This document shows, piece after piece, positions 1 to 6,395 of a stretch of 28,564 bases of DNA (position 1 is the first letter of the stretch; each line of letters starts with the position of its first letter). This DNA is from a virus. Position numbers and translations under genes: made by a program. The stretch covers positions 1 through 28,564 of IMG/VR virus record IMGVR_UViG_3300020202_000466; one strand, written 5' to 3'. The notes below the pieces were generated by a model. It did not search any database, was not told the origin of the DNA, and saw only the letters and a program-made list of their open reading frames with translations.

Positions 1-47
1 ACATCGAAGATGCGCGAGTACATGGATCGGTACACGCCTCGGCTCAC
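1..47 (-). CDS. Partial CDS, N-terminus only, unknown
   Basis: A GTG start at 47 overlaps the stop of the upstream gene as GTGA. Fifteen codons (MSRGVYRSMYSRIFD) remain open to the left edge of the window. The start is chosen because this overlap is the standard junction in the operon. Too little is visible to name it. Confidence 0.5.
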   Translation of the reverse strand, partial: MSRGVYRSMYSRIFD

Positions 48-127
48 ACCGTCTCCGGTGGCGTCTGTGGAGATGGATGGACAAATCGGGAAAAATCCTC
101 CGAGGCCAAAACAAAAAGGGGGGTCAC
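44..127 (-). CDS. Small hypothetical protein, 27 aa
   Basis: Short ORF starting GTG at 127, overlapping the stop of the HNH gene (GTGA) and ending in a GTGA overlap with the next gene. It has a hydrophobic N-terminus (TPLFVLASEDF) and a Pro-rich C-terminus (SPQTPPETV). No family is recognised. It is supported only by its exact fit in the chain of overlapping genes; it could be a translated spacer. Confidence 0.4.
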   Translation of the reverse strand: MTPLFVLASEDFSRFVHPSPQTPPETV

Positions 128-540
128 TGCGCCTCCCGGTAAGCGAACTTCGATGGCGCGGTCACGATGTCGCAGCGAAATGTCCCGTCTCCGTTCGGGT
201 GAATGAGCAGCCGTCCTTTCGCGTAGGGGGCGTCGCACATCTCGTGATGCCGCCGACAGAGCGCCACGATCCAGCGCGGGTCGTGAAAACTTCGGCGGGG
301 TTTCTTTGTGTGGTGCCGGTCGGGCGCCGGCTTCCAGCACGGCAGCCACGTGTACTCCCCTACGCGCAGGACGACTTCGCACCGCTTCCCGGAGCGGGCG
401 TCCACGGCGTCGTAGACGGCCCGGAACGCCGTTCTTCCCTTGGTGACCTTGCGGGACACCGACTTGATGCGTGTCGTGGCCGTGAGCGTCCCCGAGCGCG
501 TCAGCGGGCGCCCTCGACGGGCGGGCGCTGCGCGCCTCAC
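124..540 (-). CDS. HNH-type endonuclease-like protein
   Basis: A 138-aa protein with a Cys/His pattern typical of HNH nucleases. C54 and C68 precede a histidine pair (H76-H77), followed by a helix region ending C95-x2-H98-H99-x2-C102 in the sequence ALCRRHHEMCD. In this family a beta-beta-alpha metal site cuts DNA, with His as general base and metal ligand. The basic N-terminus (residues 1-40) may bind DNA. It follows the methyltransferase gene with a GTGA overlap, so the two are probably co-translated. Whether it is a restriction partner, a packaging-related nuclease or a free-standing endonuclease cannot be told. GTG at 540 is chosen because of the overlap. Confidence 0.65.
   Translation of the reverse strand: MRRAAPARRGRPLTRSGTLTATTRIKSVSRKVTKGRTAFRAVYDAVDARSGKRCEVVLRVGEYTWLPCWKPAPDRHHTKKPRRSFHDPRWIVALCRRHHEMCDAPYAKGRLLIHPNGDGTFRCDIVTAPSKFAYREAQ
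509..523. repeat. Junction hairpin repeat, copy A
   Basis: CGCCCTCGACGGGCG is a 5-bp stem with a 5-nt loop. The same sequence occurs at 3062-3076 and 5803-5817, and a compensated variant at 6038-6052. This copy lies just inside the start of the HNH gene. Confidence 0.6.
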
Positions 541-1403
541 GGATTCACCGTCAACGGCAAGACTTCCTGCCGGAGTCGTTTCACCGCGATCTCGCAGTAG
601 CGCGGCTCGATCTCGATGCCGATGGCCTCTGCGCACCCGAGATTCTTCGCGGCTTGGAGCGTCGTGCCGCTCCCGCAGAACGGGTCCAGCACGATGTCCT
701 GCCCGCTCGTCTCGATAGCCGTCGTGGCGAGCTTGAGCGGGAACGGCGCGGGGTGCTCAGGGTCCGGCGCTTGCGGGATGTACCACACGTCCCCGGCCCC
801 GGACGCGGCCTTGTCGCGGAGCCGGAAGCCCCGGCGCGCGATGATGACGATGCGCTCGTGCGTCGGGACGTAGAACGCGGGCGAGAAGTTCACGCCGCCA
901 GCCCGCGCCCAGATGATTTCCTGCCGTACAAAACCGGCAAGTTCTTCCGGCACGTAGGTCATCGGCGGTACGAGCATCCCGTCGAGTACGCGCGCCTTGT
1001 GGTTGTAGTAGATCGCGCCCGTGTCAGCGAGCACCGCCCAGCAAGCCCGCAGCGTCTCGTGCTGCCACTTCACGTACTCGGCGTGCGGCATCGCGTCGTC
1101 ATGGGCGCCGTAGCCTCGTGCGAGGGCGCCGCCCGACCACTTGCCAGCCCCGCCGCGCGCGTTCAGGCGAGCGCCGGCCGGATAGTGGCCGCGCACCGCC
1201 GCCGCGATGCGGTCGGTCTTCTTCGCCTCCAGCTTCGCGATGTCTTGGAAGCCGCCACCAGACGACGTGCCGAGGTTGTACGGCGGGCTCGTGAGGATCA
1301 GGCCGACCGGAAATTCCAGCAGCGGGAGAATCGTCCGGTTGTCCCCGCAGTACAGCGTGATCCCCGGCTCCTCGTGGAAGACGTACTCGCGCAGGGTCGT
1401 CAT
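537..1403 (-). CDS. DNA methyltransferase, beta-type (N4-C or N6-A)
   Basis: A 288-aa S-adenosylmethionine-dependent DNA amino-methyltransferase. Catalytic motif IV, TSPPYN, is at residues 38-43. The SAM-binding motif I, DPFCGSGTT, is near residue 240 and is followed by GIEIEPRYCEIA. Motif IV before motif I is the beta-class order, and TSPPY is shared by N4-cytosine and some N6-adenine enzymes. A variable region between about 50 and 110 (Gly/Ala-rich) may hold the target recognition loop. It probably protects phage DNA from host restriction or modifies regulatory sites. ATG at 1403 overlaps the upstream stop (ATGA). The HNH gene lies directly downstream. Confidence 0.9.
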   Translation of the reverse strand: MTTLREYVFHEEPGITLYCGDNRTILPLLEFPVGLILTSPPYNLGTSSGGGFQDIAKLEAKKTDRIAAAVRGHYPAGARLNARGGAGKWSGGALARGYGAHDDAMPHAEYVKWQHETLRACWAVLADTGAIYYNHKARVLDGMLVPPMTYVPEELAGFVRQEIIWARAGGVNFSPAFYVPTHERIVIIARRGFRLRDKAASGAGDVWYIPQAPDPEHPAPFPLKLATTAIETSGQDIVLDPFCGSGTTLQAAKNLGCAEAIGIEIEPRYCEIAVKRLRQEVLPLTVNP

Positions 1404-1486
1404 CGCTGCGCCCCGCGAGGCGCCCCCGCCGAGGCGAGCGCGGCGGCGATCAGGTCAACCAATCGCGCGAAGTCGGAGCCGTACAT
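1400..1486 (-). CDS. Small hypothetical protein, 28 aa
   Basis: ORF from ATG 1486 (TGATG overlap with the gene before it) to a TGA overlapping the methyltransferase start. It reads as a short amphipathic helix (DFARLVDLIAAALASAG) with a basic tail. The DNA near its end forms a 5-bp stem (GCGCC...GGCGC at about 1409-1424). It could be a real micropeptide or a coupling leader for the methyltransferase. Confidence 0.4.
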   Translation of the reverse strand: MYGSDFARLVDLIAAALASAGAPRGAQR

Positions 1487-1683
1487 CAACGGTGGATCAG
1501 CCACGATGGTCCGGTACTTCGCGCGCCGTCTCCGCGCGGCTCGATCGCGCGCAACCGATCTTCCAGCGCGGCGACACGTCGCAGGAGGTCCGCGAGGCAC
1601 GCGCCGCAGACTTCCGTACCGGTCTCCCCGAGTCGGTGACGGTCCACCTCGCCGCGGCGTTGCCAGCAGGTGATGTTCTTCAC
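1486..1683 (-). CDS. Small protein with CxxC and coiled coil, 65 aa
   Basis: GTG start at 1683 in a GTGA overlap. It contains C6 and a CGAC knuckle at about 26-29, followed by a Leu-rich helix (LADLLRRVAALEDRLRAIE), probably a short coiled coil. One CxxC plus a distant Cys could bind zinc on dimerisation. No known family is recognised. Confidence 0.55.
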   Translation of the reverse strand: MKNITCWQRRGEVDRHRLGETGTEVCGACLADLLRRVAALEDRLRAIEPRGDGARSTGPSWLIHR

Positions 1684-1880
1684 GCGGCGCCTCCGCGTGG
1701 AGGCTTCGCCTCGATCTCGTAGCACTCCACGTCGGCGTAGGCGTGTTCGCCCTCAGCCGCCGCCGCCGTCCGCGCCTCGGCCTCCGTCCAGTACAGGCCG
1801 ACGATCCGGTCACTGGTGTAGTCGTTCTGGACGGACACCAGCCACACCGGCCACGCCTCGGGCTTTTTCTTCCGGTTCAC
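1680..1880 (-). CDS. Small hypothetical protein, 66 aa
   Basis: GTG at 1880 overlaps the upstream stop. The N-terminus is basic (NRKKKPEAW), followed by WLVSVQNDYTSDRIVGLYW and TEAEARTAAAAEG. This strand, loop and helix order resembles small phage proteins that describe a field value followed by an 'EAEA' helix. Function unknown. A 6-bp stem (GCCTCC/GGAGGC) lies in the DNA of its last codons near 1687-1702. Confidence 0.6.
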   Translation of the reverse strand: MNRKKKPEAWPVWLVSVQNDYTSDRIVGLYWTEAEARTAAAAEGEHAYADVECYEIEAKPPRGGAA

Positions 1881-1966
1881 GCGCGATCTCCGCGAGTCGT
1901 TCCGGCGCCCTGCGCCGCCCCCTGCGCCGCCCGCCGCTCCCGCTCAAGGAACAGGAGGAAGATCAC
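1877..1966 (-). CDS. 29-aa protein, duplicated tail of a neighbour
   Basis: GTG at 1966 in a GTGA overlap. The whole protein (IFLLFLERERRAAQG followed by AAQGAGTTRGDRA) resembles the C-terminus of the 82-aa protein at 2256-2504 (FFLVFLSKERAAQG followed by AGKARGDQA). The DNA at 1885-1919 matches 2264-2298 at 32 of 35 positions. It may therefore be a remnant or independent copy of that hydrophobic helix plus basic tail. Confidence 0.45.
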   Translation of the reverse strand: MIFLLFLERERRAAQGAAQGAGTTRGDRA

Positions 1967-2259
1967 GAGGGCGTCCCTTCGGGACGGGCGCGCAGACGAC
2001 GCGGCAGGCGATAGCCGTATCGTTTCAGCCCGCTCAGTTCGTGGTCGGTCTCGCTCTCAAGCGCGTCGTTGAGCGACTTGATGCCTGCCGTCTTCACGAT
2101 CTCGCGGTAGATCGTCTCCGCGTCGAACTCGGCCACCACGGCGAGCGCGGCGAGCATCCCGCGATGGAAGCCGAGGCCGCGCTGACACGTGCTGTAGCAC
2201 TGGTTGTGCGTCAGGCAGTAGTCGGCGCCGTAGCCGTCCGCGACGCATTCGCCCTTCAC
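1963..2259 (-). CDS. Cys-rich N-terminus hypothetical protein, 98 aa
   Basis: GTG at 2259 overlaps the previous stop. The N-terminal 30 residues hold four cysteines and a His (C5, C15, H18, C21, C25 in DYCLTHNQCYSTC), suggesting a small metal-binding domain. A helical region with DAETIYREIVKTAG and a basic C-terminus (YRLPRRLRARPEG) follows. It could be a nucleic-acid-binding protein; no family is recognised. Its last codons encode a stem with a TTCG loop at about 1970-1984. Confidence 0.6.
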   Translation of the reverse strand: MKGECVADGYGADYCLTHNQCYSTCQRGLGFHRGMLAALAVVAEFDAETIYREIVKTAGIKSLNDALESETDHELSGLKRYGYRLPRRLRARPEGTPS

Positions 2260-2504
2260 GCCTGATCTCCGCGAGCTTTTCCGGCGCCCTGCGCCGCCCG
2301 CTCTTTGGACAGAAAGACGAGGAAGAAGGCGATCATGTCCGAGACGAGGCCGATGTCATTGGCCGAGCCGTGGACCCGCCGGTACTCCGTCTGGAGCTGG
2401 TCCCACGCTTCTTTGTTCGGGACCGCGTGACGAATGTGGCTGGCGAGGGATTTCGCTTGATACGAGGGCGTCGCTGCGCTCCGGGGCGCCTTCGGCGCGC
2501 TCAC
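2256..2504 (-). CDS. Hypothetical protein with hydrophobic helix, 82 aa
   Basis: GTG at 2504 (GTGA overlap). A Ser/Ala/Pro N-terminus is followed by a helical region (AVPNKEAWDQLQTEYRRVHG), then a hydrophobic segment (IGLVSDMIAFFLVFL, about residues 50-65) and a basic tail. This could be a membrane-anchored or amphipathic protein. The tail is duplicated in the 29-aa gene downstream. Codons 2-12 carry a GCGCC-TTC-GGCGC hairpin and a 17-bp motif found inverted at 7836-7852. Confidence 0.6.
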   Translation of the reverse strand: MSAPKAPRSAATPSYQAKSLASHIRHAVPNKEAWDQLQTEYRRVHGSANDIGLVSDMIAFFLVFLSKERAAQGAGKARGDQA

Positions 2505-2755
2505 CGCAGACTCGCGTAGACGGCGAGGCACAGCGGGCACTCGCAGCCGTAGTGGTGATCTGCTTCCTCGCCGGCCCCGTTGATGAGATCGCCCGTGTGC
2601 AGGCTGGTACACGTCTCGCGGTCGAAACAAACGCGCGGCGTGGCGTCATCGTTCGGATGCGGGCACCGGCACCGCCCGTCGTTGGCCGGCACGAAGACTT
2701 CGCAGCCGCGGTAGTCGTGGTCCCCGGTGGGGTGGCCGCAAGCCGTGCAGGTCAT
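2501..2755 (-). CDS. Cys/His-rich zinc-binding-type protein, 84 aa
   Basis: ATG at 2755 in an ATGA overlap. It has eleven Cys and several His: CTACGH at the start, GCEVF, then CRCPHP, RVCFDRETC and a final CECPLC. The pattern suggests two or three zinc sites. The opening CxxCGHPxGDH block is common in small phage and actinobacterial proteins that bind zinc structurally. Role unknown; binding to DNA or to a host protein is plausible. Confidence 0.65.
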   Translation of the reverse strand: MTCTACGHPTGDHDYRGCEVFVPANDGRCRCPHPNDDATPRVCFDRETCTSLHTGDLINGAGEEADHHYGCECPLCLAVYASLR

Positions 2756-3057
2756 CGCGAGCCTTTCGGAGCGAAGCGACGCCCCTTGAACGAGTCGATA
2801 TGGGCCAAGGCGCACGCCGTCTTCCACGCGAGCCGTTCCCGCCCCGCCTCCTGACGAACCCAATCGAGTACGAGGTCGTCGTCCATCGGGACCGGCCCCT
2901 CGGGAACTTGCGACGAGGGCGCTTCGCGGAAGGCTGAATCCAGCCACCCGAGCGTCCTGTCGAGGCGCGTGCGATCCGTCAGGGGCGGGCTCGCCTGCGG
3001 CGTCCCGAGGGACGTCGCAAACCGGACCTTCGTGGGGACCATCCCCCCGGCCCTCAT
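2752..3057 (-). CDS. Hypothetical protein, 101 aa
   Basis: ATG at 3057, TGATG overlap. Residues 25-50 look folded (LTDRTRLDRTLGWLDSAFRE), then a linker, then MDDDLVLDWVRQEAGRERL and AWKTACALAHIDSFKG. It appears mainly helical. The internal Met near 58 could be a second start. No family recognised. Confidence 0.55.
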   Translation of the reverse strand: MRAGGMVPTKVRFATSLGTPQASPPLTDRTRLDRTLGWLDSAFREAPSSQVPEGPVPMDDDLVLDWVRQEAGRERLAWKTACALAHIDSFKGRRFAPKGSR

Positions 3058-3076
3058 CAGGCGCCCTCGACGGGCG
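3055..3076. repeat. 22-bp junction repeat, copy B
   Basis: A 22-bp segment, CATCAG plus the CGCCC/GGGCG hairpin, is identical to 5796-5817. It spans the stop of the 69-aa gene, coding for its PVEGA end, and the TGATG start of the next gene. Confidence 0.65.
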
Positions 3077-3266
3077 GAACGGCTCGCGCGTTCATCCAGC
3101 AGCCGGCCTCACTTCCGCCGTAGCCGGGCAGCCACCACTGGAGACGCCCGCAGCGCCGACAGGTGCGCGTGGGCCGCTCCCACGCCTGCTCTATCGGCCA
3201 CGTGTCGTACTCCGCGATCTCCCGGCTCTGCCGCCAGTCGTGAAAGCCGAACGTGCAGCGGCTCAC
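3057..3266 (-). CDS. Zinc-ribbon-like small protein, 69 aa
   Basis: GTG at 3266 (GTGA). It begins SRCTFGFHDW and later has RTCRRCGRLQWW, a pattern (C-FGxHxW ... CRRCGRxQ) seen in many short phage proteins and taken as a zinc knuckle. The C-terminus PPVEGA is written by a junction repeat. Function unknown. Confidence 0.6.
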   Translation of the reverse strand: MSRCTFGFHDWRQSREIAEYDTWPIEQAWERPTRTCRRCGRLQWWLPGYGGSEAGCWMNARAVPPVEGA

Positions 3267-3493
3267 GCCGCCCCCTCCGAGTCCCCGGCCACGTTCTGGC
3301 GAGACTTTCGCGCGCGGGGCTCCACATGGAGGACGCGCCCCCCGCCGGGCAGTCGGTGCTCCTCAATGACTGGCGCCGGGTCGTTGAGCGGGCATACCGA
3401 CTCCGGCAGCCGGTGGCTGCCGCACGTACACGAGTACCGCCCGATCGCGTCCAGATACTCACGCACCGTCAGCGCGCGAACACCCCCGCTCAC
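3263..3493 (-). CDS. Small Cys-containing protein, 76 aa
   Basis: GTG at 3493 (GTGA). It carries CTCGSH and a downstream Cys (SVCPL), a possible half zinc site. The C-terminal RKSRQNVAGDSEGAA resembles the tail of the 36-aa gene immediately upstream (RKSRQKSSGDATGAA). The DNA shares 15-bp and 17-bp exact blocks (3261-3275 with 3489-3503; 3294-3310 with 3521-3537), so the ends arose by duplication. Confidence 0.55.
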   Translation of the reverse strand: MSGGVRALTVREYLDAIGRYSCTCGSHRLPESVCPLNDPAPVIEEHRLPGGGRVLHVEPRARKSRQNVAGDSEGAA

Positions 3494-3600
3494 GCCGCCC
3501 CCGTGGCGTCGCCGGATGACTTCTGGCGAGACTTTCGGGCGAAGCCCGCCTCTGCTATTCCCCGACGCGAGATCGTGGCTCCCGGCGTCTCCCAGCCCAT
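3490..3600 (-). CDS. 36-aa protein, duplicated tail
   Basis: ATG at 3600 overlaps the ERF-gene stop (TGATG). It is basic and lacks Cys. Its end, RKSRQKSSGDATGAA, matches the following gene's tail. It is probably a truncated paralogue created by local duplication. Confidence 0.45.
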   Translation of the reverse strand: MGWETPGATISRRGIAEAGFARKSRQKSSGDATGAA

Positions 3601-4640
3601 CAGGACGCCTTCGCCTTCAATTGGTCGCGCCAGTCCTGCATCGTCTGCGCGTCGCCCATCTTGAGATAGAGCGCGTGGACGAGCTTCAGGTCGGCGGTGT
3701 CGTTCGGCTTGTCGTGCAGGAAGTCCCGCCGCAACGCCAGCCGCTCTTCCGTCGTGAGGTTCAGCTCGTTGGCCTTGCGGTTGATCGCCTTGGTGTAGAA
3801 AGCCCGGTCGGCTTCCTTCGGCTCGTCCAGTGGTGGCGCCGTGACCGTCTCCACCCGTCGCCCCGCCGTCGCCAGCGGCGAGACGCCGAGCGCCACGCCC
3901 TCGTACTCAAACGGCGGGTCCGCATCCACGTCGTGCGGAATGTCGCCGTCCGACTCCAGCCCGACGAGGTTCGTGTTCCGCCCGTTCGTTTCGATCGTCG
4001 GCGTCACCGCGACCTTGGCGGCGCACATCTTTTCCGCTCGCCCGGCGAGCGCCAAGTCGAACGTGGAGGCTTTCCGCCCGTCGCTGAACTCCACGTCGAA
4101 GCGTGTCCACGGCTTGCCGGTCTGCTTGCTGACACCCTTGGCGGTGTGGACGGCGGTGATCCGCAGGGCACCGGATGGCTCCGGCACTTCGGCGGGCGCG
4201 CTCACCTTGCGCTGACGGGGCTGGCCGGTCTGCGCGGCGGTCCCGTCGTCGTCGTCTTCGGACGCGACCCCGAGCAGCGCCGAGAGCGTGTAGCGCCGGG
4301 CATACGTAATTTCGCTGCCCATCTCTTGCGGCCGGTCGTGGCTCGCCAGCGGATACCGACCCGTCCGCGTCGCGCCGCTCGTGTGGATCAGCTCGGAGAC
4401 GAGGACGACGTGCCCCTCGGGCGTCACGTCCGTCAGTTGCGTGAACGCCAGCCCGTTGTCCGCCAGCGGCTTGCGTACGGCGTCGATCAGGCTGGCGAGG
4501 TCCGCGTAACGGTAGGAATACTCGCCGCCGCTCTTGAGCGGCACCTTCGCCGTCCGGTCCTTGACGACCTTCGGGAAGGCCGCCTGCGCTTTGGACAGGG
4601 CTTCCGCGAGCAGTCCGAGGTTCGATCCGTTCTCGCTCAT
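3600..4640 (-). CDS. erf: ERF-family single-strand annealing protein
   Basis: A 346-aa recombination protein. The N-terminal ERF domain (about residues 8-130) shows the family signatures YADLASLIDAVRKPLADNGL and SEITYARRYTLSALLGV. An acidic SEDDDDG stretch then closes the domain. ERF proteins form rings on single-stranded DNA and anneal complementary strands, acting in circularisation and recombinational repair of phage DNA. The C-terminal half (about 150-346) has a beta-rich TAVHTAKGV...FDVEFSDGRKASTFD part, then helices. It may be an OB-like or SSB-like extension, since no separate SSB gene is seen. ATG at 4640 sits in a TGATG overlap, which excludes the longer in-frame start at 4673. Confidence 0.9.
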   Translation of the reverse strand: MSENGSNLGLLAEALSKAQAAFPKVVKDRTAKVPLKSGGEYSYRYADLASLIDAVRKPLADNGLAFTQLTDVTPEGHVVLVSELIHTSGATRTGRYPLASHDRPQEMGSEITYARRYTLSALLGVASEDDDDGTAAQTGQPRQRKVSAPAEVPEPSGALRITAVHTAKGVSKQTGKPWTRFDVEFSDGRKASTFDLALAGRAEKMCAAKVAVTPTIETNGRNTNLVGLESDGDIPHDVDADPPFEYEGVALGVSPLATAGRRVETVTAPPLDEPKEADRAFYTKAINRKANELNLTTEERLALRRDFLHDKPNDTADLKLVHALYLKMGDAQTMQDWRDQLKAKAS

Positions 4641-4834
4641 CACACCCTCTCTTTCGTCATGCCCTGCATCCACGTCAGGGACGCGTACTCGTCGGCATCG
4701 GCCTGACTCAGCGACACCCGCAGGCGCAGGGCTTCGCTTCTGAGCGACGCCTTTTTCTTTTCCAGCGCGTGCTGCGTCGCGCTGATCCGCTCCAGCGTCC
4801 GTTCGATGGCGTGGAGCTTCGCGGCGGGGGTCAT
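4640..4834 (-). CDS. Coiled-coil protein, 64 aa
   Basis: ATG at 4834 (ATGA). It is highly charged and helical (LERISATQHALEKKKASLRS, then EALRLRVSLSQADADEY). This is a short two-helix coiled coil preceding the annealing protein. Function unknown; a recombination accessory role is only inferred from its place. Confidence 0.6.
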   Translation of the reverse strand: MTPAAKLHAIERTLERISATQHALEKKKASLRSEALRLRVSLSQADADEYASLTWMQGMTKERV

Positions 4835-5262
4835 CGGGCGTCGCTCCGCGACGTTTCGCCTTCGGCGAGCGCGAGCGCCGCGCGCATCATCGGCACCACC
4901 ACGCTGTCGTCGGCATTCCCGAGCCCGGCCGCCTCGAACAATTCGACGTAGCGCGGGAGCACTTCGCGCAGCGCCGACACGAGCGCCTCGTGCGCGTTCA
5001 CCGCGCGGACGATCAGCTCGGCATCAGCGGGTCTGATGTAGATGTGGTGATTCGGCTCGTAGTACGGCCCGTGCGCGGTCGTCACGACCGGGACCGGCCC
5101 CTTCAACTGCCCGTGATCCCACACCGTCTCAATGCCGATCAGTTCCGGCGGGGGCTCGGCGCGTAAGCCGCGTTCCAGCCCGAGCGGTGACAACTTCAAC
5201 CGCTCACGGACCACGCGCCACGGCCGCGGCGTCGCTTCACCCGGAGCCGCAGGCGACGCCAT
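4831..5262 (-). CDS. Conserved phage protein, 143 aa, paralogue 1
   Basis: ATG at 5262 (TGATG). The architecture is a GEATPRPWRV opening, a variable beta-rich middle, then ADAELIVRAVNAHEALVSAL and a helical tail. This layout is widespread in small phage proteins of unknown function. The 121-aa gene at 6030-6395 has the same opening and the same ADAELIVRAVN core, so they are paralogues. The C-terminal SRSDAR is written by a junction hairpin repeat. Confidence 0.7.
   Translation of the reverse strand: MASPAAPGEATPRPWRVVRERLKLSPLGLERGLRAEPPPELIGIETVWDHGQLKGPVPVVTTAHGPYYEPNHHIYIRPADAELIVRAVNAHEALVSALREVLPRYVELFEAAGLGNADDSVVVPMMRAALALAEGETSRSDAR
4850..4869. repeat. 20-bp hairpin repeat, copy 1
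   Basis: GACGTTTCGCCTTCGGCGAG, containing a TCGCC-TTC-GGCGA stem, is identical to 9370-9389. Here it is coding (the EGETS end of the 143-aa protein); the other copy is intergenic. Confidence 0.65.
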
Positions 5263-5345
5263 CAGAAGCTCACCAACGCGAGCAAGAGGTAGAGCTGCGC
5301 CACGACGCCCAGCGCCACGGCAGCGGACAGGAGCGCGTCACGCAT
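5262..5345 (-). CDS. Single-TM micropeptide, 27 aa
   Basis: ATG at 5345, overlapping the 94-aa gene's stop; it ends in a TGATG overlap. Nearly the whole peptide is hydrophobic (LLSAAVALGVVAQLYLLLAL), one membrane helix with an acidic/basic start MRD. It is too short for automatic callers but fits the overlap chain exactly. It may modulate a host membrane protein. Confidence 0.55.
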   Translation of the reverse strand: MRDALLSAAVALGVVAQLYLLLALVSF

Positions 5346-5622
5346 CAGGGGCGCTCCCTTCGGGAGCGGTCTCCGCGCGCACTTGCGCGACGGCATCCTC
5401 AACCGCGAGCCGCCAATGCAGCGGTTCGGGTTTGAGGTCTCCGTTCTTCACGGGGCGCCGGCCGCGGTCGCACTCCCCGCACCTCCACGTAAAGGTCGGG
5501 TCGTACCACGCGTCGTTCGTGCACCACAGCCAGTGCCGGGTCTCACGGCGACAGTGGAGACACCGGATGTCTTTCGCCTCCGCGAGGCCAAACGAGCGCG
5601 GGCGGCAGATGATTACGGTCAT
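5338..5622 (-). CDS. Zinc-ribbon protein, 94 aa
   Basis: ATG at 5622 overlaps the preceding stop (ATGA). Two knuckles, CLHC (21-24) and CGEC (48-51), with a further Cys at 34, make a probable zinc ribbon with aromatic residues between them. An acidic helical C-terminus follows. Possible roles are binding to nucleic acid or RNA polymerase. Its last codons hold a GCTCC-CTTCG-GGAGC hairpin. Confidence 0.6.
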   Translation of the reverse strand: MTVIICRPRSFGLAEAKDIRCLHCRRETRHWLWCTNDAWYDPTFTWRCGECDRGRRPVKNGDLKPEPLHWRLAVEDAVAQVRAETAPEGSAPDA

Positions 5623-5798
5623 GGTTTGGCCTTTTCGCCCGCAGGGCGCCCGGGACATTCCTTCGTCCACTGGCTCCCCGGGTAGATGCGGTCGCACCGC
5701 GGGCACCAGAACCACGACTCGGGCAGTTCCCCGAGCGGGTGCCGGAACGAGTACGCGTGCGTCATCCGCTCGTCCTCGATCCACACCGCGTCGTCCAT
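5619..5798 (-). CDS. Small zinc-knuckle protein, 59 aa
   Basis: ATG at 5798 in a TGATG overlap. It contains WFWCPRCDRIYPG and a later C48 (KECPG). The motif CPRCxRxYPGxxW is typical of short phage zinc knuckles. Function unknown. Confidence 0.55.
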   Translation of the reverse strand: MDDAVWIEDERMTHAYSFRHPLGELPESWFWCPRCDRIYPGSQWTKECPGRPAGEKAKP

Positions 5799-5817
5799 CA
5801 GGCGCCCTCGACGGGCG
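5796..5817. repeat. 22-bp junction repeat, copy C
   Basis: Identical to 3055-3076. It includes the CGCCC-TCGAC-GGGCG stem and the TGATG stop/start, encoding the PVEGA end of the 60-aa protein. Confidence 0.65.
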
Positions 5818-5980
5818 AAGAGGCGGCATCACACGAGCAGTTGTGCGCGTGGCCCGTGATGGTCGTCCCGCACTCGGCGGTGTGCTCCGCCGACTCGGCC
5901 GCATCCGACGCTTCGGCAGGTTGAAACACGCGCTCGTCCACACGGACGCGGTGACCGGCGAGGTACGGGTAAATCGCCAT
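5798..5980 (-). CDS. Small Cys/His protein, 60 aa
   Basis: ATG at 5980 overlaps the stop of the 17-codon ORF (TGATG); a GTG one codon upstream is an alternative. It opens AIYPYLAGHRVRVDERVFQP, likely a beta hairpin, and has CGTTITGHAHNCSC near the end, a possible metal site. It ends SPVEGA from the junction repeat. Confidence 0.55.
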   Translation of the reverse strand: MAIYPYLAGHRVRVDERVFQPAEASDAAESAEHTAECGTTITGHAHNCSCDAASSPVEGA

Positions 5981-6033
5981 CACGCCACCCCCTGGCGCTC
6001 TGCGCCGCCATCGCTGACGTAGGAGTAGGTCAT
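5980..6033 (-). CDS. 17-codon micro-ORF
   Basis: ATG at 6033 overlaps the stop of the 121-aa gene (ATGA) and its own stop overlaps the next start (TGATG). The peptide is MTYSYVSDGGAERQGVA. It may serve only to carry ribosomes across the junction. Confidence 0.35.
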   Translation of the reverse strand: MTYSYVSDGGAERQGVA

Positions 6034-6395
6034 CGGGCGTCCTCGACGGACGGAGAAGCGCAGTCGTCCACGCACGCGAGCAGGGCTTTCGCGCGCTCGG
6101 CCCAATACTCGTGGTTGAGCCTGACGAAGACCTCGGAGGAGCACGCCGACGCCTGCGACATCAGGTCGTGAATGAACGCCCGCATCGCGTCGTGGTGATT
6201 CACCGCGCGGACGATCAGCTCGGCGTCGGCGCGCGATCGGCCGGGCTCGTGAATCGACGGGATGTAGGCGACGACGCAGCCCGAGTGATATGCGGTATGG
6301 CAGACATCGGCGCGGATCGCGGGGCGGTCCACGTCGTCGCCGGACACTCGCCACGGCCTCGGCGTCGCTTCCCCCGTCGCGTCTCGCGACGCCAT
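6030..6395 (-). CDS. Conserved phage protein, 121 aa, paralogue 2
   Basis: ATG at 6395 (TGATG). It shares the MAS..A.GEATPRPWRV opening and the RADAELIVRAVNHHDAM core with the 143-aa protein at 4831-5262, but its central region is different and shorter. A Cys-containing C-terminal helix (LACVDDCASPS) is unique to this copy. The end SVEDAR comes from the variant junction hairpin at 6038-6052. Role unknown. Confidence 0.7.
   Translation of the reverse strand: MASRDATGEATPRPWRVSGDDVDRPAIRADVCHTAYHSGCVVAYIPSIHEPGRSRADAELIVRAVNHHDAMRAFIHDLMSQASACSSEVFVRLNHEYWAERAKALLACVDDCASPSVEDAR
6038..6052. repeat. Junction hairpin repeat, variant copy D
   Basis: CGTCCTCGACGGACG differs from copies A-C at two paired positions that keep the 5-bp stem intact, a compensatory change suggesting that the fold is preserved. 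Confidence 0.6.

Noticed and set aside
537-1403. Complete restriction-modification system with the HNH gene
   Set aside because: The HNH protein may be unrelated; nothing in the sequence shows a shared recognition specificity, so only the individual activities are claimed.
3240-4706. 488-codon plus-strand frame over the ERF gene
   Set aside because: Shadow frame of a well supported annealing protein on the minus strand.
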